64,000 nt of DNA from Tritrichomonas musculus (Eukaryota; Parabasalia; Tritrichomonadida; Tritrichomonadidae): positions 6,076,001 through 6,140,000 of the forward strand of contig JAPFFF010000006.1 in assembly GCA_039105265.1 (NCBI GenBank). Reading direction: 5' to 3'. The position numbers and the translations under genes were made by a program. Shown here piece after piece: positions 37,552 to 48,065 of the stretch. Within the stretch, counting starts at the first letter, position 1. Each line of letters opens with the position of its first letter. The notes under the pieces were generated by a model, which was given only the letters and a program-made list of their open reading frames with translations, was not told the origin of the DNA and did not search any database.

Positions 37552-39696
37552 TTAGTCAACATCATCGAATTTCTCAAGGTCAGCAGTATCAGCGGAAGCG
37601 CTAGCATCACCTTCCTTAGCTTCAGTTGATGGTTCAACGATTGGTGGAAGTTCTTCAAGTTGATCAGCAACATCAAGAGCAGCAGCAACCATTCTGTTGA
37701 TACGGCCAGCAAATCCAGCTGGGTTAGCAAGTGTGAAACCGGATGATAATAAAGCTGTATCCCAAAGTAATGATAACATATCTTTGACGGCTTTGTCGTT
37801 TTCATCAGTTTCAAGTTGGTTAGCAAGCTTGACAACAACTGGATGCTTGCAGTTCAATTCGAGTGTCTTCTTTGGTTGCATGTATGATGACATTGTTGTA
37901 TCACGAAGAGCTTGAGCGTTCATTAAACGTTGGAAGTTAGCTGTCCATCCATATTCACCAGTGACGATGACGCATGGAGTAACAACGAGTCTCTTTGAAA
38001 CGACAACCTTTTCGCAATCTGATCCAATGATGTCCTTGATCTTCTTGCAAACTGGTTCGTATTTGGTCTTGAGTTCTTCGAATTCTTTCTTTTCTTCTTC
38101 TGTTTCATCAATTTCGCAGTTTTCTTTTGTGATGCAAAGGAGCTTGTGATCGGAGTAGTCCTTCAATTGTTGGAAGCAGTATTCATCAATTGGGTCAACA
38201 AGGAAGAGAACTTCAATTCCCTTTTGGCGGAAGTATTCGAGCATTGGTGAGTTCATGACAGCTTCCTTGGTTTCGCCTGAGATCCAGTAGATTCCCTTTT
38301 GGCCTTCCTTCATTCTCTCAACATATTCATCGAGTGATGTAAGATCTTCTGGTGATTGTGTTGAGTTAAAACGAAGAAGTTTAGCAAGCTTTGGACGGTT
38401 GGTTGAATCTTCATGGATACCAAGCTTGATGTTCTTTGAGAATTGTTCATAGAAGATCTTGAAGTCATCCTTCTTTTCAGCAATTTCGTTGAAGAGTTCA
38501 AGTGAACGCTTGACAATGTTCTTCTTGATAAGCTTGATGATACGGTTTTGTTGAAGGGTTTCACGGGAGATGTTAAGTGGAAGATCATCTGAGTCAACTA
38601 TACCTTTAAGGAAGTTGAGCCATTCTGGGATAAGATCTTCGCAGTTATCCATAACGAAGACACGGCGGACATATAATTTGATGTTGTTCAACTTCTTCTT
38701 TGGTTCGAAGAGGTCATATGGTGCACGACGTGGAACGAAGAGAAGGACTGTGAAGTTAACATCACCTTCTGTGTGGAAGTGCTTGACAGCAAGGTGCTTT
38801 TCCCAATCATTGCTGATTGACTTGTAGAATTCAGCATATTCGTCTTCTGTGATTTCTGATGGGTTTCTGAGCCAAAGTGGCTTGTTCTTGTTGATAACTT
38901 CCCATTCGTGTTCGATTCTTGTGATCTTCTTCTTCTTCTTGTCTTTCTTTTCTTCATCTTCATCCTTTACTTCTTCGATTTTGTCTTCATCATCTTTCTT
39001 TTCTTCGTCTTTCTTTTCTTCATCTTCATCATCTGTAACTTCTTCTTCTTTAGTCTTTTCTTCATAAAGATAGATTGGGTAGCCAATGAATTCTGAGTGC
39101 TTCTTGATCAAATCCTTAAGCTTCTTCTCTTCAAGGAATTCAACACAATCTTCTTTGAGGTATAAATCGATTTTAGTTCCACGGATAAGATCTTCACCTT
39201 CTGTGTCACGACGGATTGTAAAGTTTTGACCTGCTTCGGATTCCCAAATGTATTGGTCATCATCTGGGTGGTGTGATGTAACGACAACTTTATCAGCAAC
39301 AAGGAAAGCTGAGAAGAAACCGACACCAAATTGACCGATAAGGGAAAGGTCAGCACCTTCTTCGATAGCTTGCATGAATTGACGAGTACCTGAACGTGCA
39401 ATTGTACCAAGATTGTTGATCAAGTGTGACTTTGTCATACCAATACCTGAATCAATGATTGAAAGAACTTTATTTTCTTTATCTGGTTTGATTCTGACCC
39501 AGAGATCTTTTTGATTTCCAAGACGTTCTGGATTCTTGAGAGATTCATAACGGATCTTGTCTAAAGCATCGGAAGCATTAGAAATAAGTTCACGAAGGAA
39601 AATTTCTTTGTTGGTATAGAATGCATTGATGATAAGGCTCATCAATTGGTTGATTTCGGCTTGAAATTCAAAGTTTTCAACTTGTTCTCCACTCAT
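37552..39696 (-). CDS. Cytosolic Hsp90
   Basis: A 714-aa ATP-dependent chaperone. The N-terminal GHKL ATPase (about 1-210) has [47 protein letters not shown], and [16 protein letters not shown] charged Asp/Glu/Lys linker (about 215-255), the middle domain (SLPLNISRE region appears as [14 protein letters not shown]) and the C-terminal dimerisation domain follow. The C-terminus is KFDDVD rather than the usual MEEVD, so the TPR-cochaperone docking tail keeps only EVD-like chemistry. No ER signal or KDEL, hence cytosolic. TCACT lies 13 bases before the ATG. Codon use is more GC-rich than its neighbours, as expected for a highly expressed gene. Confidence 0.97.
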   Translation of the reverse strand: MSGEQVENFEFQAEINQLMSLIINAFYTNKEIFLRELISNASDALDKIRYESLKNPERLGNQKDLWVRIKPDKENKVLSIIDSGIGMTKSHLINNLGTIARSGTRQFMQAIEEGADLSLIGQFGVGFFSAFLVADKVVVTSHHPDDDQYIWESEAGQNFTIRRDTEGEDLIRGTKIDLYLKEDCVEFLEEKKLKDLIKKHSEFIGYPIYLYEEKTKEEEVTDDEDEEKKDEEKKDDEDKIEEVKDEDEEKKDKKKKKITRIEHEWEVINKNKPLWLRNPSEITEDEYAEFYKSISNDWEKHLAVKHFHTEGDVNFTVLLFVPRRAPYDLFEPKKKLNNIKLYVRRVFVMDNCEDLIPEWLNFLKGIVDSDDLPLNISRETLQQNRIIKLIKKNIVKRSLELFNEIAEKKDDFKIFYEQFSKNIKLGIHEDSTNRPKLAKLLRFNSTQSPEDLTSLDEYVERMKEGQKGIYWISGETKEAVMNSPMLEYFRQKGIEVLFLVDPIDEYCFQQLKDYSDHKLLCITKENCEIDETEEEKKEFEELKTKYEPVCKKIKDIIGSDCEKVVVSKRLVVTPCVIVTGEYGWTANFQRLMNAQALRDTTMSSYMQPKKTLELNCKHPVVVKLANQLETDENDKAVKDMLSLLWDTALLSSGFTLANPAGFAGRINRMVAAALDVADQLEELPPIVEPSTEAKEGDASASADTADLEKFDDVD

Positions 39697-39706
39697 GGAA
39701 TTTAAA

Positions 39707-39711
39707 AGTGA
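39707..39711 (-). promoter_or_regulatory. Initiator-like TCACT for Hsp90
   Basis: TCACT on the minus strand with its A 13 bases before the start codon, the typical trichomonad spacing. Confidence 0.5.
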
Positions 39712-39719
39712 AATGAACT

Positions 39720-40491
39720 TTTAACTTTGGCAATTTCTTTTTCCATAATTCAATTTAAGTGTCCGGACATTTATCTCGGAGCATGGCCAGGTAATTTTTG
39801 TTATTGAAAAAGTTAAATATTCTCAATTTAATATATTTTTTTTTATGGTAAATGAAAGGCCAAAAAGGTAAATATTTATATTTTTGATATTTCTCTTTAA
39901 AAAAATTGATATGATATTTAAATGCCCGAACAATTATCTTTTCAAAAAATTAATTAAAAGGTTTGTGCATCAAACTTATATCAAATCGTATCAATGAAAT
40001 TAAAGTTTATTCAGCAAAAAGCGGGTTTATAAACTTAATTTCATAAGTAGGTAATATAGGTAAAATTTTACCATAACCGTTGAAAAATATTCAAATTTTT
40101 CTTTTTATTGAAAAAATATTTTCTATTCGTCTTATGATTCTTTTCCGCCATGTAACTACAACACGGCAAAACACTAATGCAGAAAGAAACAAGTGTTATA
40201 ACAAATTAGTGAATTTTCATTCCAAAAGAAAAATCAATATATATTACGATCTCAAAAATTTGTGTTGAAACACTTGCAAATGGATTATTCTATTGAATGT
40301 AAATTTTTGTATTAGATAAACTAAAATAATATCCCACATATGACGAATAATTGAAGAAATTGCCCAGAATAAATTAAATTTCCCTCGTAAACTTTTTGAA
40401 TAAAAAAAGATTATTTTTGAGAGTGATCAATAGACAACTTCGTGGATTAAGGTGGCCGTTAATTAAGTTATCAGAAACTTCCTTGATTCCT
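39720..40491. other. Spacer upstream of Hsp90
   Basis: About 770 bases. No supported gene, and no canonical heat-shock element cluster that I could recognise. The chance 62-codon frame at 40080 has no coding look. Confidence 0.5.
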
Positions 40492-41006
40492 CAAAGGTAG
40501 TACAACTAAATTGAATAAAAAATAAAATAAAATAATTTTATATTTATCTTAATAAATAATTTATTTAATAATTATAATATATAATTTATATATTTCATAT
40601 CCAATATTATAAAATGTAATGGTTGAAATAAAGACTTTAATTAAAATTCAATATATATCGATTTCTTATATATTTGTATCATTTAAAAAAATATAGATGT
40701 CATTTGAATGGGTATACTATGTGTTATACAAATAATATTTTACTTTTTGACGAAATCCTTCAGTAACTGAAATATTAGACTTTTTATATTTATGAAACAA
40801 ATCAACTAAATCTTCATTTTTAGAAAAAATTGACATTTGATTTGGAATGAAATTCAAATATATTAGAAAGTAAATGCATATAAATAAAACTATATTCTTC
40901 ATTGGACTCCTGTAACGTCCAATTTTTTTAAAATCATCATTTAATAATTCAACAAATTCTATTTTTCTGCATTTTTAGCTAAAAAATGAATTCATTTTTT
41001 TTCAAT
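40492..41006. repeat. Repeat R, uninterrupted copy
   Basis: Begins CAAAGGTAGTACAACTAAA and runs through a 61-codon ORF to TTTTTAGCTAAAAAATGAA. The part 40598-40968 aligns at a constant offset of 14,496 with 55094-55464. This copy supplies the empty target sites for insertions in the second copy: ATTTTTCT is single here (40961-40968) and no TTAA element sits after GAATAAAAAATAAAA. Class unknown. Confidence 0.75.
40717..40902 (-). CDS. 61-codon ORF of repeat R, copy 1
   Basis: A small frame with a hydrophobic, signal-like N-terminus (MKNIVLFICIYFLIYLNF) followed by a charged stretch (SKNEDLVDLFHKYKKSN, SVTEGFRQKVKYYLYNT). The same frame is kept in the second copy at 55213 with two amino-acid changes, and the ATG sits in a short inverted repeat (TTGGAC ... 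GTCCAA). Two copies staying open over 61 codons is suggestive but not proof of a gene. No family recognised. Confidence 0.35.
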   Translation of the reverse strand: MKNIVLFICIYFLIYLNFIPNQMSIFSKNEDLVDLFHKYKKSNISVTEGFRQKVKYYLYNT

Positions 41007-41204
41007 ATTTAATTTCTATAACTAAAACAGAACGGCGGAAACTTCAACGGTTTTGTTCGTTATTTGGAAAAAGGCCTTTTTTTATGCTTTAACATAAGAT
41101 ATTTGGGGAAAAATGCCTATAATAATAAAGTTAAAATATAAGCACATATGATATTATTTTTTTTATAAGATGCAATCAACTCCATTTCTTGGAATCAACG
41201 ATAG

Positions 41205-41492
41205 TAAGACGATAAACGAGTAAACATCAGAAAAACTGGTCGACATCATAAACTTTTTCATAAAATCGCACTCAAATATTTCATAAAGATGTTCAAAATT
41301 GAATGAAAAATGATATTGAAAAGGCTATCAAATATAACTCAAATATCTTTTTAAAAAGTTCTAAAAAATTTTTAAAATTTTATAATGTCTACCGGTTTTT
41401 GAATAAGAATCATAGAAAAGTATTCAGAGTATTTCTATGAGTTTAATGAAAAAGTTGATGATGTCGACCGGTTTATCGTCAAACTATAATAT
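41205..41492. repeat. Imperfect inverted repeat with GTCGACC core
   Basis: Left GACGATAAAC ... CTGGTCGACATCATAAAC then TTTTTCATA is opposed on the right by ATGAAAAAGTT, GATGATGTCGACCGG and GTTTATCGTC. A related GATGATGTCGACTAG occurs near 54770 inside the hAT-like element. Probably a small dispersed MITE; ends and target duplication unresolved. Confidence 0.5.
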
Positions 41493-41784
41493 TTAATTGA
41501 AATATTTACATTAAAATTGAGAACTTATCGTCATTTTCATATTGAAAATTAAAAGCTTAAATAGCAAAAAATTGACGGACCATCTCAATAAGAGAAGGAT
41601 ATATAATATACATAATAGATTTATAAAGGTAACTATAAAATAATTTCTAATTTTTATGCGTAACGATTTTTTGTATTTTTATTTTTTGTTTTAACCCGAA
41701 TTATTCAATTTTTCCACACAATTTATAATGGTTCAAAATGGGAGAACCTTAAAAAAAAAAAGAGACGTTTATTAATTAATAAAA

Positions 41785-42273
41785 ATGAAAAATAAAGGAA
41801 TAAGCTATTTTTTTCATGGATTTGTTGCATTTAGTATTTTTATTTATGGTTGTTACTGGATGTATTTATGTTGTGGTGAACATTGGAGAAGATCAATTGG
41901 AGCACAAAATCTCATTTTGATTTTATTTTTTTTATTGTGTGTTTTCATCAGTTTACTTTTTTTCTGCAGAAATCACAAAAGGCATTATATAGCATTTGGT
42001 CTTATCTCTTTTATTCCTGGAATAATAGTATGTTTTATTAATCGAGCCACAAGGTATCATGATTTTGAAAATTTAATTGAAGCATTTAATGATTCACATC
42101 AAAGTGATGTTGTATGTATTGGGTATAAATTTATTTATTCAGAGAGATTTTTACAATATGATTACATAGTCACAAGATCATCAACAAGTTCACTTATTAT
42201 GGGAATTCTTCAATTTATTTGGCTTATCTTAATCATTAAAAAAATACTGTTGGATCATTCTTGGCGAAAATAA
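41785..42273 (+). CDS. Four-helix membrane protein, unknown
   Basis: A 162-aa protein with hydrophobic segments at about 8-30, 42-62, 68-86 and 133-153. The first two are split by a short Cys/Trp-rich hairpin (YWMYLCCGEHWRRS), and a luminal or cytosolic loop of about 45 residues (RATRYHDFENLIEAFNDS...) lies between helices three and four. It ends in a basic tail (SWRK). No family recognised. Tail-to-tail with the Rab gene. Confidence 0.55.
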   Translation: MKNKGISYFFHGFVAFSIFIYGCYWMYLCCGEHWRRSIGAQNLILILFFLLCVFISLLFFCRNHKRHYIAFGLISFIPGIIVCFINRATRYHDFENLIEAFNDSHQSDVVCIGYKFIYSERFLQYDYIVTRSSTSSLIMGILQFIWLILIIKKILLDHSWRK

Positions 42274-42419
42274 ATATTGTTTATCTTTTGTTTATAAAAT
42301 GTTTGAAATGCAATTAATATAATATACATATATATATTTATTTATTTATTTTTACAAATACATACATAATGAATGAAAAGCTATTTATGCGAATTAACTT
42401 ACTTACATTTTGTTTGAAG

Positions 42420-43064
42420 TCAGCAGCATTTTCTTGTTTCAAAATCACTTTGAGCATTATTATCTTTTGCTAGCGCTAATTTGCTATTTGAATCAGTTTT
42501 AATGTCAACAATTTTAATGATTGATTTACTTTGAGTCTTTGCTAAATTAATGCTTTTGAAAGATATAGCTGCGACATTTTCCATAAGTAAGTTGATATTT
42601 TCGCCAGTAATAGCACTAACTTCATAATATGGTAGTTTTGAATTTTGAGAAAAAATGTTTATTTCTTCATGTGGTACTTGTCTTAAATCTTCTAAATCAG
42701 ATTTATTTCCTACAATAATTATTGCCGGAAGTGGTTCGCCGCAGTTTGCGTAGATTTGGTCAATCCAAACATCAACGTCTTCAAATGACTTATGGTTCGT
42801 GAGATCAAAGATAATAAGAACAGCATTACTTTCACGAAAATAGATATTGACTAGTGAACGATATTCTTCTTGTCCTGCTGTATCCCATAAGTTAATATTA
42901 AGAACCTGATTTTGGTATTCGTATTGAACTGATGCAAAAGAAGCGCCTGTTGTTGATTTTGTTTCAAGATCAGCGTGGTTATTAACAATTCTACTAAAAA
43001 TGGTGGTTTTTCCAACTGTGGAAGATCCGCATAATACAACCTTAGAGAAAAATTGAAAATTCAT
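42420..43064 (-). CDS. Rab-like small GTPase
   Basis: A 214-aa Ras-superfamily GTPase. G boxes: GSSTVGKTT (G1), the switch-I Thr in STTGASF (G2), WDTAGQEEYRSL (G3), GNKSDLEDL (G4) and EVSAITGENI (G5). The C-terminal CC is a Rab-type geranylgeranylation site. Switch I is unusual in having TTGASFASV where most Rabs have TIGVDF. Rabs direct vesicle identity and tethering; the subclass is not clear, Rab5/Rab21-like features being only suggestive. The frame is open to a TTG at 43091; the ATG at 43064 gives a usual short leader before the first strand. Confidence 0.92.
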   Translation of the reverse strand: MNFQFFSKVVLCGSSTVGKTTIFSRIVNNHADLETKSTTGASFASVQYEYQNQVLNINLWDTAGQEEYRSLVNIYFRESNAVLIIFDLTNHKSFEDVDVWIDQIYANCGEPLPAIIIVGNKSDLEDLRQVPHEEINIFSQNSKLPYYEVSAITGENINLLMENVAAISFKSINLAKTQSKSIIKIVDIKTDSNSKLALAKDNNAQSDFETRKCC

Positions 43065-43485
43065 TTGGTGTTTAGTTAAATAAATATTCAATATTTTGAA
43101 ATATTAAAACCTTTTTATATAAGATAATAAATATTTTTTCCTGATTTTTAATATGTATTTATTGTGAATACGATTTAATAAAGATATATGCATTCAATTC
43201 TGTTTTTGTAATCCATTTTTCAAGGAAAAAATATATATTTTAAGTTTTTCTTATCTTTGTTTAATTTATTTCATATTCAAAATGAATCAAAAATAATTAA
43301 AAATATTGGAATATAGCAATTGTTTTGAATATATATTTTCAAAAAATTATTTTTATTTTTTTGATTAATCTATTATATTATGATAAAAATATAATTACTT
43401 TTAATATAAAAGAGATATCAATGAATTATAATAGTAGTATTAAATATAAATTTTAATTCAAAAAAGATCATATTGTTTCTCCAAA

Positions 43486-44861
43486 AGAAGGGTAGACAGT
43501 CTTTTCCTATCAAAGGTATTTTCTATAACTTTGCTATAATAAAATATATTTCATAATAATTATAAATATATTCTTTTATATGAATTTTAACGGTAAAAAT
43601 TAAGATATATATATTTTAAAAAATAATAATTAATTCTATTATTTATTGATCGTCGTCATAAAAATATTGACCTTTCTGTAAAATTGTGAATATTTTTTTT
43701 AATGTTCAATTCAGTAAGATGATTAGGCGTTCTCAAACTCCATCAGCTTTAATAATTGAAGTTGAAGAAAGTAAAGTAAAAGCTAGTACAAATATACAAC
43801 CCGAAGATTCTGATGACGAACAAGACAATGAAGATAGAGTTCGAAGCATCATCAAAGACATTGAAGAAAAAGAGTAATGTGATGGAAGTCACCATTTTTC
43901 TTTTAATTTCTTTCATTCAATAATTTAAAATAAAAAATAATTTTGATAACTAACACATTTGATATAGAAAATCATTTTTAATCATGAAGATTTACCAAAA
44001 AAGTGACTCTGAATGATTTATTTTAGCAAATTGCATAATTTATCATAATACAATATATGAAAATTATAAATAAGAATTGAAAAATTAGAAATATTTAAAG
44101 CTAATTATTTATTAAAACACTAAATTGTTATTTTTTTTTTTTTCAGATTAAATTCTGATATGAAATACATTAAGCTTAATGCCAACAGAAAATAAACTAA
44201 TAATAATTAGAAATAGAGTAATTCGACATGACATAAAAAATAATATAAATTAACCCTCATTAATTTAGATACAAGACCAATCAGTTAAAAAAAAGAATTG
44301 TGTTTTCTATTAAGTTATATGTTTTATAAAAAAAGAAAATCATATTAAAATGAGTAAATAATTTCTTACATTTGCTAGAGATGACTCAATTTGAAGATAA
44401 TTATAAATTTGAATGCAATTATTATGAAATAATGAATAAATTATCGTACAATTCTGTAGATAAATCTATTAATTTGTATGATTTTTCGTATATTTGGTTG
44501 TTAAATGTAAAAAAAATAATCAATCTTCATTGCGAAAAACCCACCGTTAAAAACTTCGCGAAAAATTTACACCACCTTCTATAGCAAAAACACTTTGGTA
44601 TTAAATCTGCAAAACTGCATTCCTATGATACATTTTGGAAGAATAAGCATTTCAAATTTGAAGGAAAATGATGTAAAGCTTTCAATTATGAAAAATAAGA
44701 ATTAAAATATCTCATTACTTTATAAATTATTTCTGCATATAATCGAATTTATATCTTAAAAAATAGTTTATATTTTTTTCGTCAAAATAAATAGATGAAT
44801 AAATTAATATTGACGATTTTTTTGTTTTTAAAATTGTTAACGGAATACTGTCTACCCTTCT
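43486..44861. mobile_element. 1.38 kb element G with 15-bp ends and 8-bp target duplication
   Basis: The ends are AGAAGGGTAGACAGT (43486-43500) and its exact reverse complement (44847-44861). TCTCCAAA flanks both sides (43478-43485 and 44862-44869). No transposase is seen. An 8-bp duplication fits hAT or Mutator-like groups. The interior carries a small acidic ORF at 43719 and otherwise AT-rich DNA, so this is non-autonomous and possibly a gene-carrying element. Confidence 0.75.
43719..43877 (+). CDS. Small acidic ORF inside element G
   Basis: A 52-codon frame from the ATG at 43719: an N-terminal basic/Ser stretch (MIRRSQTPSALIIEVEESK), then Asp/Glu-rich sequence (EDSDDEQDNEDRVRSIIKDI). Its composition is clearly less AT-rich than its surroundings and looks coding. 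No family recognised. It could be a short host gene, a captured gene fragment or part of the element. The frame extends upstream only through a GTG. Confidence 0.4.
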   Translation: MIRRSQTPSALIIEVEESKVKASTNIQPEDSDDEQDNEDRVRSIIKDIEEKE

Positions 44862-45307
44862 TCTCCAAAAGTTGTTTCATGATTTTTGAATGATTGTTAA
44901 CTCAGCATATAGTAAATTAATATGAAATATTTTGATATCAAATTATTCATTGTGCTTAAAAGAATTCATAAGTGATGCCCAAATACGATTTTATGCAATT
45001 ATTGAAAAAAAATTAATTTTCAGCAATTTCACGAAAAATCTATATTCTCTTCTTATATTAGAGATTTAGATAGTATATTTAATGATATGATATGCTAGTG
45101 GAAAATATCAATTTTATTTAAATAAAATATTGATTAAATATTTTTCAAACATAATAGATTCTTTAAATAACCTACACACGTACACATATAAATCTTAATT
45201 ATCTAGATTGTGTATCGTATTGCTTAGAATAAGTCTACATCTAAATAAAAAAATATTTGTAATAGATATATATTTTAATAGTAAAAGTAAAAAAGTCGCG
45301 TATAATC
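43878..45307. other. AT-rich spacer
   Basis: Includes the right part of element G. The 70-codon frame at 44372 has no coding look beyond its length. Nothing else supported. Confidence 0.5.
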
Positions 45308-45886
45308 TTAAAGGAACATTCTTAGCTGATTATCTAGCTTCTTATAAAACACTAAGCCGAATACAAGTAAAATCTGGAAGCATACGAAGAAAATGACTGA
45401 TCGGATTAACGAAGAGCTTTTCAAACTACCAAAGGTGTCCTTAACTTTTTCGTGTGAATTTTTTACCCATCCTTCTTGAGCAGTTCCCGATGTTTCGACA
45501 AGAGTTTTAAGTGATTCAATAAGCTGAGTTTTGAATTGTTGCATGTCATCTACAATTTGTTTCTTTGCACTTTGAATCAATTCGGCCACAGCCTGTTTTG
45601 TTGTAGCAAACTCGAATCTCATAGAATTGAAATCTTTTCTTAGAACAGCATCTGCAATTTCAACACGTTCGAGAATTTCGTTGATTTTAGCACCAATTTC
45701 TGATTCAACTTCCTCAGCTGTTACGCTTTTATCAACCTGACGAGCAAGTTCTGCTAAAGACCATAATATTGCTTGTTCTTCTTTCGCAAGAGATGTATTA
45801 TTCTGAAGTTGGGCCTTGTATTTTTCGACAAGGGATTCCAGTTTTCTTGATGTAGAAAAACCAAATAAGAAAGAAAAGAATAGCAT
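45308..45886 (-). CDS. Coiled-coil membrane protein with signal peptide
   Basis: A 192-aa protein: a hydrophobic N-terminus (MLFFSFLFGFSTS) that looks like a cleavable signal, a long helical, coiled-coil region (about 15-155) and one membrane segment (about 162-182: SVIFFVCFQILLVFGLVFY) with a short cytosolic tail. The layout resembles the stalk, anchor and tail of L-type lectin cargo receptors, including the one at 24.5 kb, but without a lectin domain. That similarity is of architecture only; no motif proves it. A p24-like protein is less likely because there is no GOLD domain. Confidence 0.5.
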   Translation of the reverse strand: MLFFSFLFGFSTSRKLESLVEKYKAQLQNNTSLAKEEQAILWSLAELARQVDKSVTAEEVESEIGAKINEILERVEIADAVLRKDFNSMRFEFATTKQAVAELIQSAKKQIVDDMQQFKTQLIESLKTLVETSGTAQEGWVKNSHEKVKDTFGSLKSSSLIRSVIFFVCFQILLVFGLVFYKKLDNQLRMFL

Positions 45887-46055
45887 TTATACCAAAAATA
45901 GGTTAACTATATAATTCAAAAATTTTAACTTTTTCATGGCCAGAAATTCTTAGAAAATCTAAATTTTTTTAGATAAATATTGTTATTAGATAGTAATTTT
46001 ATGCAATCTTATTTGGCATTAGAGAGAGAAAAAAATAAATATATGTATTGAATAA

Positions 46056-46060
46056 TCATT
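46056..46060 (+). promoter_or_regulatory. Initiator-like TCATT for the RING protein
   Basis: TCATT with its A 16 bases before the ATG at 46074. Confidence 0.45.
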
Positions 46061-46073
46061 ATACAAAATTTGA

Positions 46074-46574
46074 ATGAAAATTCAAATCCATTTAATGAAA
46101 AAGCATAAGTGTCCTATTTGTTTCAGGCATAAAAAGAACATGAATGCCATAATTCCATGTAAGCACCTGATCTGCTATGATTGTCTGTCTGTTTGGGTTG
46201 CTCAGTCTGGTCAGATATGTCCTTATTGTCGTTCCATATTTGAGGGTGCATATTCATGTGATGAAGAAGGAAAAGTAAAAAATGAAATAAACACTGAAAA
46301 TAAAATATTATATGATGTTTCAAATTTCAGCCCACCTAAAGGTTGTACTCCATGGCAACAAGAACTTCAAAGGAAATGGCCCCAAATTCTAGATCGTATT
46401 TGTAACTGTTTGTATGAAGTTGGTATATATGATAATACGGTTTTATCTTTTATAATTAAAACTATTTCGGATAATTCAAAGGAAGAAGCCAACAATCAAG
46501 TTAATTCATTTATTGGTGGGTTGTATCCAAACTTAATTGATTCGATTTTTAGAATATCTTTTTGCAAATCCTGA
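46074..46574 (+). CDS. Small RING-finger protein, probable E3 ubiquitin ligase
   Basis: A 166-aa protein. The RING (about residues 14-56) reads CPIC, then IIPCKHLICYDC, then CPYC: a C3HC4 pattern with all eight zinc ligands and the Trp (SVWV) typical of E2-binding RINGs. Loop one is short. The C-terminal half (about 85-166) is helical with WQQELQRKWPQILDRICNCLYEVGIYDN and no recognised domain. Acts presumably in ubiquitin transfer; the substrate is unknown. Divergent from the coiled-coil membrane protein gene. Confidence 0.85.
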   Translation: MKIQIHLMKKHKCPICFRHKKNMNAIIPCKHLICYDCLSVWVAQSGQICPYCRSIFEGAYSCDEEGKVKNEINTENKILYDVSNFSPPKGCTPWQQELQRKWPQILDRICNCLYEVGIYDNTVLSFIIKTISDNSKEEANNQVNSFIGGLYPNLIDSIFRISFCKS

Positions 46575-48065
46575 TTACCTCAAATATATATATATAATTA
46601 TCATGTTTTCGTTAGAGGCATATCAACCAAAAAAAAGCTCTCAAAAAGTGAAAGTAGAAAATAAGATAAGTCCAATTATAAAAGATTAATATAAAAAAGA
46701 AGAATGTATTTATGATCTTTGGAATCCAATTATTTAGTTTATATAATAAAAATTAATAGTTTTTAGGTAAAAAACATCAATTTTGGTTTTTTATTTTATC
46801 CACTTTATAGAAATATAAAATCCAAGATTCTTTACATTTATAACTTAATAATATTAACAAATTACTAATGTTTTTATGATTACTCTATACGTTCTTTAAA
46901 TATCTAAACATAAAACGTCTTATTTTCAAATAGCTGTGATACTAATCATATTTCATTTTTTAATCAATATAAAACAGCCATTTTAATAATTATATTGGGA
47001 TTTTCTTTTATATGTTTCAATATACATTAATATTATACTTTCAATTCAATTGATAGTTCATTGAAAAAATAAAATATAATTAGGGCTCAAAATATGCTTT
47101 TTAGAGGATTTATAGAACTTATGATAAATTCATTTCATTTTACTTTAAAATTATATAAAAAAAATTTTGAAATAAATCATTTTTTATATTTACCGATCGA
47201 ACTTTTTCAAATAATTATATTTTAAATAAATATTTGAGAATATTAGAGCAGAAATTTATTTTTTTAATTAATAAAAATAATATACTTCTTTATTATGAAT
47301 CAAATAATGATTTTACTTACTTTGTAAAAGCAAAATAAAATATTTTAAAATATTTATTTTATAATTTTTGTGGTAGGCAAATAAAACTACTTTTATAAAT
47401 TCATAATTAATATCTAAGTATATTTATATCATAAAATAAGTTTTTATTAATTCAATTTTCAAGTTATAAATAAAACTTATTTGTTCTTCTCAAATTGAAA
47501 AGCTATTCAATAAATATTCTCTCAAATTGAAAAGCTATTCAATAAATATTCTCTCAAATTGAAATGGTATTCAATCATGATCCTATCAAAAATGAAAGAG
47601 AATTCATTTTTCAATAAATCAAATTTGAATACCTCTACTTTTTGAATTGAAGATATTGAGTTAAAAATGATGATTTGAATGAAAACTAAAAACTGTATAG
47701 AAGTTTTCGTTTGCTCAAGAGGAAAAGTTTTAATATGCATCATTTAAATCTTATATTATCATTTTCAAAAAAATTTATCGAATAGAATTTTGGTTGACAT
47801 GCCTCTTTTTCGTTGAACAAATTTTGGAATTTTTTTTTTTTTATTTTTAATAATTACAACAATACAATAAATAATTATGATAATGATTATTTTGTTTGCT
47901 TTTATACAAGTTGATTTAGCATGTCAGTAGCAGATCCTCCAAAAGGAGCAATTACTACAATTTTGTCTTTCAATTTCCTACAATATTCTGTCAAACATTT
48001 TTTTTCTCAGAATTTAGAATTATTAATTTGATACCCTACTCTGAATGATATTTTGTAAAATTATA
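46575..48065. other. AT-rich spacer entering the transposon region
   Basis: About 1.5 kb. Near 46640 it has a half of the CTTTTTGAG motif (CTCAAAAAGTGAAAG), and at 47489-47580 a short tandem repeat. No gene supported. Confidence 0.5.
47489..47580. repeat. 32-bp tandem repeat, three units
   Basis: CTCAAATTGAAAAGCTATTC with its continuation recurs at 47489, 47521 and 47553. The third unit is diverged (GAAATGGTATTC). Confidence 0.85.

Noticed and set aside
40080-40268. 62-codon frame upstream of Hsp90
   Set aside because: No coding character or family; probably chance.
40492-41006. Repeat R as the terminal repeat of a large virus-like element
   Set aside because: Its size would allow it, but no capsid, polymerase or integrase gene of such an element is in the window, so the class is left open.
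44372-44584. 70-codon frame within element G
   Set aside because: Composition matches the AT-rich surroundings and no family or initiator motif is seen.
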